Below are positions 57,040 to 57,333 of a DNA stretch of 57,333 nt, piece after piece. Below the pieces are notes generated by a model. That model made no database searches. It saw nothing but the letters and a program-made list of their open reading frames with translations, and had not been told where the DNA came from. The first letter of the stretch is position 1. Each line of letters begins with the position of its first letter. Both the position numbers and the translations under genes were made by a program. Source of the stretch: RGIG4608 sp045631445 (lineage in GTDB: Bacteria > Bacillota > Clostridia > Oscillospirales > CAG-272); NCBI GenBank assembly GCA_045631445.1, contig JAZQUS010000039.1, positions 1 to 57,333 of the forward strand, written 5' to 3'.

Positions 57040-57333
57040 CAGTTGAATGATAAATTGGGATTTAGCGAATAGTTAGTTGAGTAAAGATGGGTCGCTTTTG
57101 AAAAAGCTCCGCAAAACTTTTAATCGTGGGTATTGAATTAAGACCGCGCAAATTGTGTCACGCCTCGCGCAAAAAAACAATAGTTAATAGAAAATAAATG
57201 GCGAGGCAAACAAACCGTTTGATGTCTACACGACATCATTTTGCGAGCAAAAACACGGTTTGTCTATGTGCCGTTATAGAACTAATGATTTTTCTCGGTG
57301 TTAGCAGGCACCTCGAAAAATCCAATTTGCTAC
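57040..57333 (+). ncRNA. Structured repeated element, copy B (cut by window end)
   Basis: Nothing codes in 56941-57333. Copy B has the conserved blocks at 57049-57075, 57090-57125, 57146-57160, the hairpin 57289-57320 and AATTTGCTAC at 57324-57333. Between the third block and the hairpin it has about 110 nt more than copy A, with its own helices: GCCTCGC/GCGAGGC (57162-57207), GATGTC/GACATC and AACCGT/ACGGTT. Its 5' arm (AGTTAGTTGAG then AAAGAT) matches the reverse complement of copy A's 3' arm at 17 of 18 positions. The 3' half is beyond the window. Confidence 0.55.

Overview
The window is AT-rich bacterial DNA with strong Shine-Dalgarno sites (AGGAGG class) and many sigma-A-type promoters (TTGACA-like, 17-nt spacer, TATAAT, often with an extended TGn). 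Gene content points to an anaerobic, probably gut or rumen, member of the Clostridia. It has an intact Gram-positive division and cell-wall cluster, MurE with the DNPR motif of meso-diaminopimelate ligases, CotF-like spore-coat proteins, DUF951 and DUF5711 proteins, an ECF transporter core, a PPi-type phosphofructokinase, a two-gene sufCB system, a ferredoxin-type aldo/keto reductase and a secreted pectate lyase. I saw no tRNA, rRNA, CRISPR array or prophage module. Species cannot be named from sequence alone.

Layout. 1-7195 (-): one long operon, ruvC, rRNA-type methyltransferase, ecfA1-ecfA2-ecfT, truA, DUF5711, CvpA-like, and a Clp ATPase cut by the window edge. 7386-12146 (+): DUF951, YfhO-type membrane protein, ruvA, ruvB, so the ruv genes are split over two divergent units. 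12185-12627 (-): two small coat proteins. 12911-15185 (+): a GlmM with a fused N-terminal XRE helix-turn-helix, and an overlapping left-handed beta-helix protein. 15222-18734 (-): CotH lipoprotein and an ArsB/NhaD-like permease. 18881-19999 (+): aldo/keto reductase. 20066-27197 (-): NERD protein, REP-associated tyrosine transposase, eukaryote-type branching enzyme, heterodimeric ABC exporter. 27414-33311: hydrolase, pectate lyase lipoprotein, PHP protein, ArsP_2-like transporter, cupin. 33397-46474 (-): dcw cluster mraZ-rsmH-ftsL-pbp-murE-murF-mraY-ftsW-murG-ftsQ-ftsZ, without murD, murC or ftsA. 46853-51238 (-): Nudix/radical-SAM fusion, pfp, sufB, sufC. 51493-57333: small lipoprotein, 2-hydroxyacid dehydrogenase, LexA-like repressor facing a small membrane protein, repeat lipoprotein, HIT protein.

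The most unusual signal is a two-copy structured element at 52850-53277 and from 57040 to the window end. The copies share a 36-nt block without a mismatch and several hairpins. Copy A has long imperfect terminal inverted arms, and copy B has its own plus-strand promoter. It is either an undescribed large structured RNA or a MITE-like element with RNA character. A second unexplained structured region (44105-44240) sits inside the dcw operon between ftsL and the penicillin-binding protein. A third candidate system is the self-cleaving XRE-S24 repressor that faces a promoter flanked by two near-identical 18-bp sites and drives a small membrane protein of unknown function.
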